A stretch of 64,000 bases of DNA from Polaribacter sp. Hel1_33_78 (GTDB taxonomy: Bacteria; Bacteroidota; Bacteroidia; Flavobacteriales; Flavobacteriaceae): NCBI RefSeq assembly GCF_900106075.1, contig NZ_LT629794.1, positions 558,001 through 622,000 on the forward strand. Reading direction: 5' to 3'. The stretch's first letter is position 1; each line of letters starts with the position of its first letter. The position numbers and the translations under genes are program-made. The notes under the pieces were generated by a model, which did not search any database, was not told the origin of the DNA, and saw only the letters and a list, made by a program, of their open reading frames with translations. Positions 19,535-28,775 of this stretch are shown here, piece after piece.

Positions 19535-20938
19535 TTAAATTATCAGTTTTTTTAAGTTTGAACTTTTTATTTCATAAATTAAAAAGGAAAATACAATCAA
19601 ATATTCAAGAAGAACTAACCATAAATTTTCTTCCCAAGGAGAATTTGAATAGGCTTGATAACTTAAAATCACCACCAAACTCCAGACAACGGGGAATTTA
19701 TATTTGGTAAAAACTGATAAAATTATAGGAGTGGCTAAATACCAGGGGTGCACAGTGGTTGCCATAAAATAATAAAAACACAAGCCAAATAATAATGCTG
19801 TTATTAATTGAATAATGGTAGTGTTTTTCTTTAGAAATGTAAGAATTATTAAAAAAATGACAGTGAAAATAGGGGTTATTTTTCCAATAATTGCAATTTC
19901 ATTCCAACCTCTAAAAAGATAGCCGATTTCTCTAAATAAGTAGTAAAAACTGGCATTAAATTCAAAATTACCAAACCATAAACCGACTGAATTTGTGTAG
20001 TTTTCGATTAATTCTGAAGTGTAAAATGGAAGAAATAAAATGATAGTAGTTGCTAAAACAATTGTGTAAAAACTTATTAATCTGATCATTCCTTCGAAAG
20101 TAGGAATCCATTTTTTTGTATAACTTTTCAATTTTTTCTCTTCATTTATAGACACGTTCTGCTTCATAAACCATTGATAAAAAAGAGGCAAAAATAAAAG
20201 AGGAATCAATTTTACAGAAACAGAGCAAGCAATTAAAACGGCAGCTAAAATCCATTTTTGTTCGTATAGTTTGTGCAATCCCCAAATAAGAAAGAACAGC
20301 ATTACAGGTTCAAAATGTAAATTCCCTGTCATTTCTATAATGATAAAAGGATTTAAAGCATACCAAAAAATATTTTTTACAGGTAGCTGAAGTTTTTCTA
20401 AAAGCTTTTTGCCAAAATATAAGATTCCAATATCGGCAAGTATAATAAGCAATCTTAAAACGATAATAGATCCAAAAATACTTTTACTAGAAAATAATGC
20501 AGCTATTAAAAAACACAACTGATTTAGTGGTGGGTAATTTGTATAATGGCTTCCATTCATTTCACCCATTCCTTTGTATAATTCTGTTGTTTCTGCAATA
20601 GGCTGTAATCCCTGTTGAATAAAACTTTGTGGTATAGATAGATATGGATTTAGTCCCTCAAGAATCATTCTTCCATCCCAAATAAATCGATAAAAATCTT
20701 GAGATAAATTAGGTGTTGCAAATATAAATATCAACCTAAAAAGAATGGAGATTCCGATTAAATTAGAGAATGTTAGGCTTTTACTTTTTATGATTAGATA
20801 AAAACATCCAAAGAGAGAAAGCCATAAAAAAAGAAGTCTATAGAATGCAATTCTTTCTAAGAAATAAGCAAATAAGAAGAATAGAATAGCACTTATAGAA
20901 ATAAATAGCGCGTCTTTATTTTTTGTAAAAAAAGACAT
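19535..20938 (-). CDS. GT87-like polytopic glycosyltransferase
   Basis: 467 residues with about ten to twelve transmembrane segments. It has the lumenal-loop signature DFYRFIWDGRMILEGLNPYL near residue 80, followed by HYTNYPPLNQL and FEPVMLFFLIWGL. These are typical of GT-C polyprenyl-phosphate-sugar-dependent mannosyltransferase-type enzymes (GT87/DUF2029 group). It overlaps the upstream GT2 gene by one base. The chain DPM-like GT2, CESA-like GT2, GT-C suggests that the GT2 of 230 residues makes the polyprenyl-P-sugar donor used here. Confidence 0.75.
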   Translation of the reverse strand: MSFFTKNKDALFISISAILFFLFAYFLERIAFYRLLFLWLSLFGCFYLIIKSKSLTFSNLIGISILFRLIFIFATPNLSQDFYRFIWDGRMILEGLNPYLSIPQSFIQQGLQPIAETTELYKGMGEMNGSHYTNYPPLNQLCFLIAALFSSKSIFGSIIVLRLLIILADIGILYFGKKLLEKLQLPVKNIFWYALNPFIIIEMTGNLHFEPVMLFFLIWGLHKLYEQKWILAAVLIACSVSVKLIPLLFLPLFYQWFMKQNVSINEEKKLKSYTKKWIPTFEGMIRLISFYTIVLATTIILFLPFYTSELIENYTNSVGLWFGNFEFNASFYYLFREIGYLFRGWNEIAIIGKITPIFTVIFLIILTFLKKNTTIIQLITALLFGLCFYYFMATTVHPWYLATPIILSVFTKYKFPVVWSLVVILSYQAYSNSPWEENLWLVLLEYLIVFSFLIYEIKSSNLKKLII

Positions 20939-22428
20939 TATGCTTTAGAAAAAATTGATTTAAAAAAGACATATGAGAAGCCTATAAAAAGCATAAAGTG
21001 AAAGGGAAATAATCCGAAATCTCCACCTTGATCTCCTACAACGAATGCACTGTACATTCCAAAAATAAAGTAGATTGCTAGCAAGCCTTCTAAAACAACG
21101 TGAATGGATGGTTTTTTCTTGATATATTTATTTGTTTTCCAACCATCTTTTATATTCTTAATGTTGAATTTTGGTGTTCTAACAAATTCACTTTTTTTAC
21201 CCAAATGCCCTTCCAAAACTGCTATCGTATTGTGCAAAGAAAAGCCCATTGCTATGGAGAAAAAAGTAAAAAATGCACCTATATATTTAAAGAAATTCTT
21301 AAATCCACTACCATAAATATTTTTGTACATATACCAATAGCAAACAAAAAATATTAAAGAACTAAGGACAAAGAAACTCATTACATAAAAGTAATTTTTT
21401 AAATGGGCATATTCATTTTTAATGTAGAGCATAGGAACACTTAAAATAGCTACTAAAAAAATACAGGTAAACATTGAACTGTTCAATAAATGCAATAAAC
21501 TATGTATCTTACTCCTGAAAGGAACGTTTTTACTCGTTATTACACGTCTCATCATTTTTTGAAAATTCTCCGCACCGCCTTTATTCCATCTAAATTGTTG
21601 AGATCTTGCTGCACTAATTATTATTGGTAATTCTGCAGGGGTAACTACTTTTTCAAGGTATTTAAATTTCCATTTTTTTAACTGGGCTCTATAACTTAAA
21701 TCTAAATCTTCTGTTAGAGTATCACCTTCCCAATTACCTGCATCATAAATACATTTTTTTCGCCAAATTCCTGCAGTTCCGTTAAAATTTATAAAATGAC
21801 CTTTGCTATTTCTACCAACTTGTTCCAGAGTAAAATGAGCGTCTAGAGCAAATGCTTGAATTTTTGTAAGCGTCGAATAATTTCTATTGATATGTCCCCA
21901 GCGTGTTTGCACAACTCCGATTTCTGAGTTTTTAAAATAAGGAACAGTCTGGTATAACCAATCTTTTTGAGGTAGAAAATCTGCATCAAAAATAGCAATA
22001 AATTCACCTTTAGCGGTTTTTAACCCTTCCTTTAAAGCACCTGCTTTAAAACCCTTTCTATTGGTTCTCCTAATATGCTGTATATCAATTCCTTTTTCTT
22101 GAATTTTTTTAATATGTTTTGCAGTCATTTCTATAGATTCATCTGTGGAGTCATCTAAAACTTGTATTTCTAATTTATCTAAAGGATATTCTAATTTTGC
22201 GATGTTTTTTAACAAACGCTTCATTACATATAATTCATTAAATACTGGCAGTTGTATGGTTACAAAAGGGATTTCATCAGGATTTGAGAAATTAAATTTA
22301 GGAGAGTTGTCTTCTTTGTTTCTATACTTCAAATAATTAAAGAGTAGGTTTAATTGCGCTATTGCATACATGAAAATAAGCAATAAGCAAATAGTATAAA
22401 CAGCTATGATGATATATTCTAAAACCAT
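20938..22428 (-). CDS. Processive family 2 glycosyltransferase (CESA/CslA-like)
   Basis: 496 residues with an N-terminal membrane segment, a GT2 domain with DDSTDES and DADFLP metal/UDP-binding motifs, the acceptor TEDLDLSYRA motif and the processivity motif QQFRWNKGG (QxxRW), then four or so C-terminal membrane helices. This architecture makes beta-1,4-linked polymers or long glycans from nucleotide sugars while exporting them. The overall type resembles glucomannan synthases, although specificity is an inference. One-base TAATG overlaps link it to both flanking glycosyltransferase genes. Confidence 0.87.
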   Translation of the reverse strand: MVLEYIIIAVYTICLLLIFMYAIAQLNLLFNYLKYRNKEDNSPKFNFSNPDEIPFVTIQLPVFNELYVMKRLLKNIAKLEYPLDKLEIQVLDDSTDESIEMTAKHIKKIQEKGIDIQHIRRTNRKGFKAGALKEGLKTAKGEFIAIFDADFLPQKDWLYQTVPYFKNSEIGVVQTRWGHINRNYSTLTKIQAFALDAHFTLEQVGRNSKGHFINFNGTAGIWRKKCIYDAGNWEGDTLTEDLDLSYRAQLKKWKFKYLEKVVTPAELPIIISAARSQQFRWNKGGAENFQKMMRRVITSKNVPFRSKIHSLLHLLNSSMFTCIFLVAILSVPMLYIKNEYAHLKNYFYVMSFFVLSSLIFFVCYWYMYKNIYGSGFKNFFKYIGAFFTFFSIAMGFSLHNTIAVLEGHLGKKSEFVRTPKFNIKNIKDGWKTNKYIKKKPSIHVVLEGLLAIYFIFGMYSAFVVGDQGGDFGLFPFHFMLFIGFSYVFFKSIFSKA

Positions 22429-23120
22429 TATTTAAAACTATATTTAAAAATCCAACCTAAAATCTTTATTCCTGCAAAGATAGAACCTTTTATGGTACCT
22501 GAAACTTTTGAAACACCAATTCTATTTCTATATTTTACAGGTATTTCTGCATAGGTCAGTTTTTGTTTTAGTGCTTTTAATTGCATTTCAACCGTCCAGC
22601 CATATGTTTTGTCTTGCATTTTTAGTGCTAATAATTTGTCATATTTTATGGCTCTAAAAGGACCTAAGTCTGTAAATTTCGCGCCAAAAAATAATTTCAT
22701 TAAAAAGGTTGCTAACCAATTACCAAAAACTTGTTGCGGTGTCATAGAACCACTTTCACGCAATTTTTTTACACGAGAACCAATTACAAAATCAATATGA
22801 TCATGGATAATTGGAGCAATAATTTTTGTTAATTGTTCTGGATAATCAGAATAATCTCCATCTAAAAAAACAATGATTTCTGGTTTTTTGTTTTGTTTAC
22901 TGATGTACTCCATTCCTTTTAAGCAAGCATAACCATAACCCTTTTTACTTTCTTTTAAAACCGTAGCACCAGCATTTTTTGCATTGATTTCTGTATGGTC
23001 AGTAGAATTATTGCTTACAACAATTACTTCGTCAACGATTTTAGGAATGTCGTTGATAACATTTGCAATCGAGTCTTGTTCGTTATATGCAGGTATAATT
23101 ACTTTTATGGTTGGTGTCAT
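22428..23120 (-). CDS. DPM1-like family 2 glycosyltransferase
   Basis: 230 residues with a GT2 A-fold: PAYNEQDSIANVI at the N-terminus, FLDGDYSDYP (the metal-binding DxD) and GSRVKKLRESGSM. This pattern is typical of dolichyl/polyprenyl-phosphate sugar synthases. The C-terminal hydrophobic stretch (about residues 205-230) is too short for the multispan type, so the enzyme probably sits at the inner face of the membrane. It likely supplies a lipid-linked sugar to the GT-C protein of the same operon. Confidence 0.85.
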   Translation of the reverse strand: MTPTIKVIIPAYNEQDSIANVINDIPKIVDEVIVVSNNSTDHTEINAKNAGATVLKESKKGYGYACLKGMEYISKQNKKPEIIVFLDGDYSDYPEQLTKIIAPIIHDHIDFVIGSRVKKLRESGSMTPQQVFGNWLATFLMKLFFGAKFTDLGPFRAIKYDKLLALKMQDKTYGWTVEMQLKALKQKLTYAEIPVKYRNRIGVSKVSGTIKGSIFAGIKILGWIFKYSFK

Positions 23121-23126
23121 TTTATC

Positions 23127-23600
23127 TTAAATCTGGGACGCCGTTTTCATCTGTAAGGATGAAAAGTCTGTCCATACTTTTATTATTTTACCTTTTTTAT
23201 ATTTGGATGTTTTTATCAATTTTCTCCTATTGTAAATTAAGCAATATTTGTTTTTTTGATTGTTTTTTAATTGACATTTATGATGCACGCAACCTTAGGC
23301 CATCATAAAATAACCTCCAATTATTTAGTTTCTTTTCAAAAATGACCTTCTTTTTCTTTCTAAGAATCTTGGCCATAAAAGTACCAATAATTCGTTTCTA
23401 AATTATCTATAAAATGACCTTCTTTTTTCAGGTGCCCACTTTTGTAATAGAATCTCCAAAATGCTCTATTTTTACTATTTATAAGCTAGTCTTTTTCCTT
23501 ACGTTGTTCATTCTTATAATACTCTTTGTGATATTTTTTTGACAGAAAGAAGCAAAACTCAATGATAGTAAGAGAAAAGGAAGAATATTTTCTGAAACAT
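23127..23600 (-). pseudogene. Decayed MORN-repeat (YwqK-like) lipoprotein gene
   Basis: The gap between the polyferredoxin and GT2 genes contains remnants of a MORN-type protein in all three minus frames. An ATG at 23600-23598 overlaps the polyferredoxin stop (TAATG). It is followed by signal-peptide-like LLSLSFASFCQKN, then KKYHKEYYKNEQRKEK, FWRFYYKSGHLKKEGHF, NYWYFYG, EKKLNNWRLFYDG and finally KLIKTSKYKKGKIIKVW, broken by several stops and frameshifts. The W-x-x-Y-Y...G pattern is that of MORN/YwqK repeats. The gene was evidently the operon member between the polyferredoxin and glycosyltransferase genes and is now inactive. Confidence 0.7.
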
Positions 23601-25222
23601 TACTTTCTATTTACGAGATCCATTAAATCTACATCATTTCCAAGTAGAATTTCTGTAGGATTTATTCTTCCATCTTCAGGACCATTTTCTAATTTTAAAA
23701 CACCTCGAGGGCAAACTGCAGAACAAACTCCACAACCCACACAACTAGAACGTACAATATTTTCTCCTTTTTGTGCATACGCTCTTACATCAATTCCTTG
23801 TTCACAATAGGTAGAGCAGTTTCCACATGAGATACACTGTCCGCCATTCGTAGTAATTCTAAATCTTGATTTAAAACGTTGAATAAAACCTAAATAGGCT
23901 GCTAAAGGACAACCAAACCTACACCAAACACGGTTTCCAAAAATAGGATAGAATCCAGTACCAATAACACCCGCAAAAATAGAACCAATTAAAAAACCAT
24001 AAATATCTTGAATTGTTTGCGTTTTAATACCAATTACTTGACTCTCTCCAGAGAAGAAAGTGTACAAAGCAAACCCCGTCATGACCAAAACAAAAATTAA
24101 TACCGAATGAATTACAATACGTTCTACTCTCCAGGAAAGTAGCGTTTTACTCGATAGTTGTCGGTAAGGATCTCCTAATGTTTCTGCCAATCCACCACAA
24201 CCACAAACCCAAGAACAGTACCATCTTTTTCCAAAGAAATAGACCATTACAGGAACAACTACTATTGTTAAAACAACGCCCCAGACTAAAATAAATAGAC
24301 CAAATGTGCCACTAGCAAGCAGCTCGTCTAAATTCCATCTAAAGAAAAAATCATAGTCTAAAGGAAACGCATTTTTAAAGTCATACCAAGGTTTATCAAA
24401 ACGAACTAAAATTTCAGGAATTAAAAAAGCGAATACAATTTGAAAGAATAAAACAGATGTTGTTCTTAAAATTTGGTATTTATTATGACGGTATTTTATA
24501 TACATTCTCACAGCCATAACACTCATTACTGTACAATATAAAAAACCATATAAAAACCACTGACTTGCAGGATTTCCGCTAATAGATTTACTTATCGGAT
24601 CTACTAAATAGACCCAGTTAACGATTAAATCTGGGTAGAAATAGAGTAGGATGTAAAAAGTCACTAAAAAGATAAAAGCAAACCAACCAATCCAACCACG
24701 ATTTGTGGCTGCGTTTAAAAATATCCCATCGTTTTTAATTTCTGGCTTACCTAATAAAACAACATCGGGCACAATATACAGCAGTGCACCAATAATACCC
24801 AAACCAAAAGTTAGAAACCACATGAAACCAGTTTTGTCAGCAGCTAAACCCTTACCCGCTTTTTTTGCAAGTGCAAAACTTGTGCTTCTTAGTTTTCCTG
24901 AGATTTTATATTGATACTGTGCTCCTTTTTTAGTCCAATTTTTTTCAGCATTGTATTTTGCAATTAAGGTATCATAATAATTATTAGATGTTTCGAAGGC
25001 AGTAATTACTTTAGTAGAAAAAGCAAAAATGTTTAAATCTTTTTTGTTGACAATTGCTCTAGAAAGTTCGTCTTTGATGACTTCGCTTTTGTACCCTTTT
25101 TCGCTAATAAAAGTATCCAATTCTTGGGGGGTACAACTAAATGAACCTGTAAAAATAGTTCCTATAAAAAAGGCTAATCCTGTTAAAAAGACAACTAAAC
25201 CTGTTTGTTTTATAAATTTCAC
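23600..25222 (-). CDS. Membrane polyferredoxin (NapH/CcoG-like 4Fe-4S protein)
   Basis: 540 residues with about seven membrane segments and several cysteine clusters. RWYCSWVCGCGG and NRVWCRFGCPLAA are membrane-proximal motifs of NapH/NosR/CcoG-type proteins. Two ferredoxin motifs follow, CISCGNCSTYC and CVGCGVCSAVCP. It should pass electrons across or along the cytoplasmic membrane. The N-terminal 120 residues form an exported soluble segment after the first helix. It is 59 bp downstream of the FAD oxidoreductase gene, its probable redox partner. The terminal acceptor is unknown. Confidence 0.85.
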   Translation of the reverse strand: MKFIKQTGLVVFLTGLAFFIGTIFTGSFSCTPQELDTFISEKGYKSEVIKDELSRAIVNKKDLNIFAFSTKVITAFETSNNYYDTLIAKYNAEKNWTKKGAQYQYKISGKLRSTSFALAKKAGKGLAADKTGFMWFLTFGLGIIGALLYIVPDVVLLGKPEIKNDGIFLNAATNRGWIGWFAFIFLVTFYILLYFYPDLIVNWVYLVDPISKSISGNPASQWFLYGFLYCTVMSVMAVRMYIKYRHNKYQILRTTSVLFFQIVFAFLIPEILVRFDKPWYDFKNAFPLDYDFFFRWNLDELLASGTFGLFILVWGVVLTIVVVPVMVYFFGKRWYCSWVCGCGGLAETLGDPYRQLSSKTLLSWRVERIVIHSVLIFVLVMTGFALYTFFSGESQVIGIKTQTIQDIYGFLIGSIFAGVIGTGFYPIFGNRVWCRFGCPLAAYLGFIQRFKSRFRITTNGGQCISCGNCSTYCEQGIDVRAYAQKGENIVRSSCVGCGVCSAVCPRGVLKLENGPEDGRINPTEILLGNDVDLMDLVNRK

Positions 25223-25281
25223 AATAATAATTTTACGTTATAAGTTTGGATTGAAAGAGTTTTATGATTGCTAAACCCCAA

Positions 25282-26628
25282 TTAATTGGTAAAAATTCGT
25301 TTCCAACTTTTCTTTTTTAAATTGATGTTGGTCATCTGCTCTGTATTAAATTTTGTTACAATTTCAGCTTCATGCAATTTATAAAACTCAGGATCAAAAT
25401 TGGCATCCGCTAAATATTCTAAAACAAATTCTACAGATTTATTTTGGGTTAGCCACGTATCAAAAATTTCATGACGCATTCTAATTCCAAAGGTATTTAT
25501 TCCTAAAAATTGGCGAGAATCGATATCATAAGAAATGGTAATACATTTATGATCTTTTGGATGTTGCCATTGAAAATAAGCTTCATTTTCTTTTTTACTT
25601 CGTTCGCTAAAAACCCAACCATACGTTTGGTATTCAATGTCTAAAAATTTGGCAGAATTAAACCAATGTCCAGGTTTGTATTCCGTTTTATTACCACAAA
25701 TAGTTTGCGCAAGCGTTTCTCCCATCATTCTTCCTGTATACCAAACGGCTTCAATATTTCTTCTTTGTCCGATAGCTTCATGTTGCTCTGCACAATCACC
25801 AATTGCATAAACATTTTTTATGTTTGTTTCTAAAAAGCGATTCACTTTTACACCACGTCCTAATGCGATTCCAGAATCTTTTATAAAATCAATATTTGGT
25901 GTAACACCGGCTGTTAATCCCACTACATTGCAGAAAATTTCTTCACCGGTTTCTTCAATAATTACTGATTTTACGTTGCCGTTTTTATCTGCTTTGATTT
26001 CTTTTAAATTAGTGCTGAGTCTTAAATCTATGTGATGTTCTTTAATATGATTATTAATCATTTCTGATTCTTGCGTTGGTAAAACCCCATTCCAAAAACT
26101 AGCTTCACGCACTAAAAAAGTAACCGGAATTTTTCTACTTCTCAACATTTCTGCCAATTCAATTCCAATCAACCCACCACCAACAATTACAGCTCTTTTG
26201 CATTTTTCTTTATTTGGGGCAAATTTTTCTAAATTCTCTAAATCTTGTTTGTGATACATGCCCATAACACCTTTTAAATCTTGCCCTGGCCAGCCAAATT
26301 TATTAGGTTTAGAACCTGTTGCAATAATTAATTTATCGTAAGAAAGTATAGAAGAATCTTTAAATTTTAATGTTTTTTTATCAGTGTTTATCGTATTAAC
26401 AAAACCCTCTTTTAATTCGATTTTATTTTTATCCCAAAACCAATTTTCATAAGGTTGTGTGTGTTCAAATTTCATGTGCCCCATATAAACATACATAAGT
26501 GCAGTTCTCGAAAAAAAGTATTTAGTTTCAGCAGAAACTAGGGTAATTTTTTTATTAGAATTCTTTCTGATATGTCTTGCGGCAGTTACTCCAGAAATTC
26601 CATTACCAATAATAACAATATGCTCCAT
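25282..26628 (-). CDS. NAD(P)/FAD-dependent oxidoreductase
   Basis: 448 residues of the pyridine-nucleotide disulfide oxidoreductase class without a redox-active disulfide. It has the FAD-binding VIIGNGISGVTAARHI at residues 4-19, IIATGSKPN, the NAD(P)-binding VIVGGGLIGIELAEML near residue 145, and the second FAD motif NVYAIGDCAE. The roughly 130-residue C-terminal part (after GETLAQTICG) is not a classical dimerisation domain. The family resembles nitrite-reductase-like or rubredoxin-reductase-like electron donors. It leads the operon that continues with the polyferredoxin gene. Confidence 0.85.
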   Translation of the reverse strand: MEHIVIIGNGISGVTAARHIRKNSNKKITLVSAETKYFFSRTALMYVYMGHMKFEHTQPYENWFWDKNKIELKEGFVNTINTDKKTLKFKDSSILSYDKLIIATGSKPNKFGWPGQDLKGVMGMYHKQDLENLEKFAPNKEKCKRAVIVGGGLIGIELAEMLRSRKIPVTFLVREASFWNGVLPTQESEMINNHIKEHHIDLRLSTNLKEIKADKNGNVKSVIIEETGEEIFCNVVGLTAGVTPNIDFIKDSGIALGRGVKVNRFLETNIKNVYAIGDCAEQHEAIGQRRNIEAVWYTGRMMGETLAQTICGNKTEYKPGHWFNSAKFLDIEYQTYGWVFSERSKKENEAYFQWQHPKDHKCITISYDIDSRQFLGINTFGIRMRHEIFDTWLTQNKSVEFVLEYLADANFDPEFYKLHEAEIVTKFNTEQMTNINLKKKSWKRIFTN

Positions 26629-26796
26629 AGTTGATTGATTCTTACTTTTGAGTCGAAGACTAAGTTAAGAACTTAAACCTGAAATTTAATTTAGATTTAT
26701 TATAAATAAAAAAGCATAAGTCTAAATTGTAAGCATTCGATAATTTTAATGACTTACTTCGTAATTAAACTTTTAGAAATAAAACCAACTAGAAAA

Positions 26797-27666
26797 ATGA
26801 AAAAGAGATTTTCAAAAATTCTATTTCTTACCACATTTGTTGTCAGTTTTACCGCTTCTGCGCAAGAAAGAGAGCCTGTTAAAAGTAATATTCAAACATA
26901 TACGCCATCAAAATTATTAGACAAAGGTCAATGGGATGTTAAGTTTTTTAACAATTTGTATACAGAAACCAAGGGCAGCTATAATGGTATTACATCTGAT
27001 AAAGAAAGAGAAACTTATTTCACATCAACTTTAGATCTTTTTACAGGTGTTTCAGATAATAACAGATTAAACATTGGGTTGTTGTTAGAATACCGTTCAA
27101 ATGTTATTAATGGAAAAAGTGCTACTGCTGCTTTTGATTTTAAGAATGATGAAAATTCAAGAAATGGATTATCTTCTTTTGCACCAGCTTTAAAATGGCA
27201 GCCGATAGAAAATATTGGAAACTTCTCGATTCAATCTGCTTTTCATATTCCTATAATTTCAAATGAATCTGATGCAAATGGTGTGTATTTAGATCAGACA
27301 GCATATACATTTCAAAACCGTTTTTTTTATGATTATACGGTCGAAAATGGAAATTGGCAATTGTTTACAGAATTAAATACGGAGTATAATTTTGGTGATT
27401 CCACTAGTTTTGCAAACAACACAATTGTGTTAGCTCCGGGTGTATTTATGAGTTATTTTCCAAGTAATACAGCAACTATTTTAGGTTTTGTGCAACATTA
27501 TCAGCGTTTTGGAGATTTTACACAAAATTTTACGGCATTAGGTTTTGGAGGAAAATATCAATTAAACAGCACTTTAAACTTAGAAATTTTATACAGCAAA
27601 TTTGTAAGAGGGAGTGATACCGGTTTAGGACAAAGTTTTAATATTGGATTAAGAGCATTGTTTTAG
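26797..27666 (+). CDS. Putative outer-membrane beta-barrel (porin-like) protein
   Basis: 289 residues. The start MKKRFSKILFLTTF gives a clean signal peptide ending SFTASAQ; a longer frame from 26749 would bury it. The mature part alternates strand-forming segments (for example TYFTSTLDLFTG, RLNIGLLLEYRSN, ATILGFVQHYQRFG, NLEILYSKFVRG) and ends with an aromatic C-terminal residue (GLRALF), as barrel proteins do. No specific transporter family can be assigned. It is divergent from the FAD oxidoreductase gene and 26 bp ahead of the GH113-like gene, likely in one transcript with it. Confidence 0.65.
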   Translation: MKKRFSKILFLTTFVVSFTASAQEREPVKSNIQTYTPSKLLDKGQWDVKFFNNLYTETKGSYNGITSDKERETYFTSTLDLFTGVSDNNRLNIGLLLEYRSNVINGKSATAAFDFKNDENSRNGLSSFAPALKWQPIENIGNFSIQSAFHIPIISNESDANGVYLDQTAYTFQNRFFYDYTVENGNWQLFTELNTEYNFGDSTSFANNTIVLAPGVFMSYFPSNTATILGFVQHYQRFGDFTQNFTALGFGGKYQLNSTLNLEILYSKFVRGSDTGLGQSFNIGLRALF

Positions 27667-27692
27667 TAAAAAGAACTATTTTAGAGGGAATT

Positions 27693-28694
27693 ATGAAAAC
27701 AACAAAACTCTTTTTTTTACTGCTTCTTTTTTTAGAGTTACCCTGTAACAGTCAAACCAAAAAAGTAAACGGATTAAGCTTTGTAGCTTCCAGAGATAAA
27801 ATTGATATCACACACACAAATGCAGTTTTAAATGCACAAAGCAATTATGTTGCATTGATGCCTTTTGGTTTCATAAAAGAATTGTCTTCGCCAAAAATAA
27901 CACACAATACAAATAGACAATGGTTTGGTGAAACCAAAAGTGGACTGTTACAATATGCAAAAGAGTTTCAAAAGAATGCTGTAAACGTTATGGTAAAACC
28001 TCAAATTTGGGTTTGGCGCGGAGAATTTACAGGGAACATAGAAATGGATTCTGAAGAAAAATGGACTATTTTAGAGAATTCCTACTCAGAATTTATTTTA
28101 ACCTATGCAAAAGCGGCACAAGAAATTAATGCAGATATTCTTTGTATTGGAACAGAATTAGAAAAATTTGTAATGACTAGGCCACAATATTGGCAAAAAT
28201 TAATAAAGGAAATCAGAAAAATATATAAAGGAAAGTTAACTTATGCTGCAAATTGGGATGAATTTAAAAGAGTTTCTTTTTGGGGTGAAATCGATTTTAT
28301 TGGAGTTGATGCGTATTTTCCTTTGAGTGATGAAAAATCACCAACGGTACAAGAATTAGAAATTGGCTGGGAACCTCACAAAAACGAAGTTATAAAAATT
28401 CAGAAAAAATATAATAAGCCCGTTTTGTTCACAGAATTTGGATATAGAAGTGTAGATTTTAACGCTAAAAAACCTTGGGAATCGAATAGAGTAGAAGGCA
28501 ATGTAAATTTGCAAGCACAAGTTAACGGTTTGCAAGCGATACACAATCAATTTTGGAAAGAAGATTGGTTTGCTGGTGGTTTTATTTGGAAATGGTTTCA
28601 TAAACATGAGGAAGTTGGAGGTGAAAATAACAACAGATTTACACCCCAAAATAAACCAGCAGAGCAATTAATTAGAAAACTATATAAACAATAA
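27693..28694 (+). CDS. Exported GH113-like glycoside hydrolase (clan GH-A TIM barrel)
   Basis: 333 residues. A signal peptide (about residues 1-20, ending PCNSQ) is followed by a TIM barrel with NVMVKPQIWVW, the acid/base motif LCIGTELEKF (Glu155) and the nucleophile motif LFTEFGYRS (Glu248), and FAGGFIWKW near the end. This pattern fits GH113, whose characterised members are retaining beta-1,4-mannanases. A mannan-type substrate is an inference, but the CESA/CslA-like synthase in the neighbouring divergent operon makes a trimming role on the same polymer plausible. Confidence 0.75.
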   Translation: MKTTKLFFLLLLFLELPCNSQTKKVNGLSFVASRDKIDITHTNAVLNAQSNYVALMPFGFIKELSSPKITHNTNRQWFGETKSGLLQYAKEFQKNAVNVMVKPQIWVWRGEFTGNIEMDSEEKWTILENSYSEFILTYAKAAQEINADILCIGTELEKFVMTRPQYWQKLIKEIRKIYKGKLTYAANWDEFKRVSFWGEIDFIGVDAYFPLSDEKSPTVQELEIGWEPHKNEVIKIQKKYNKPVLFTEFGYRSVDFNAKKPWESNRVEGNVNLQAQVNGLQAIHNQFWKEDWFAGGFIWKWFHKHEEVGGENNNRFTPQNKPAEQLIRKLYKQ

Positions 28695-28719
28695 CATGTT
28701 TTTAAACATGATAAATATC

Positions 28720-28751
28720 TTGAAATAGAACATTAATTGTTTTTAAATTTG
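28720..28751 (+). promoter_or_regulatory. Bacteroidota-type promoter of the universal stress gene
   Basis: TTG at 28720-28722 and TAAATTTG at 28744-28751 are separated by 21 bp, fitting TTG-N17-23-TAnnTTTG. The ATG follows 24 bp downstream. Confidence 0.6.
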
Positions 28752-28775
28752 TGCTAGAATATAAAAATATTTTAG

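Noticed and set aside
23111..23308. Plus-strand frame of 65 codons next to the GT2 gene
   Set aside because: The opposite strand here reads as remnants of a MORN protein, and this frame has no plausible start or composition.
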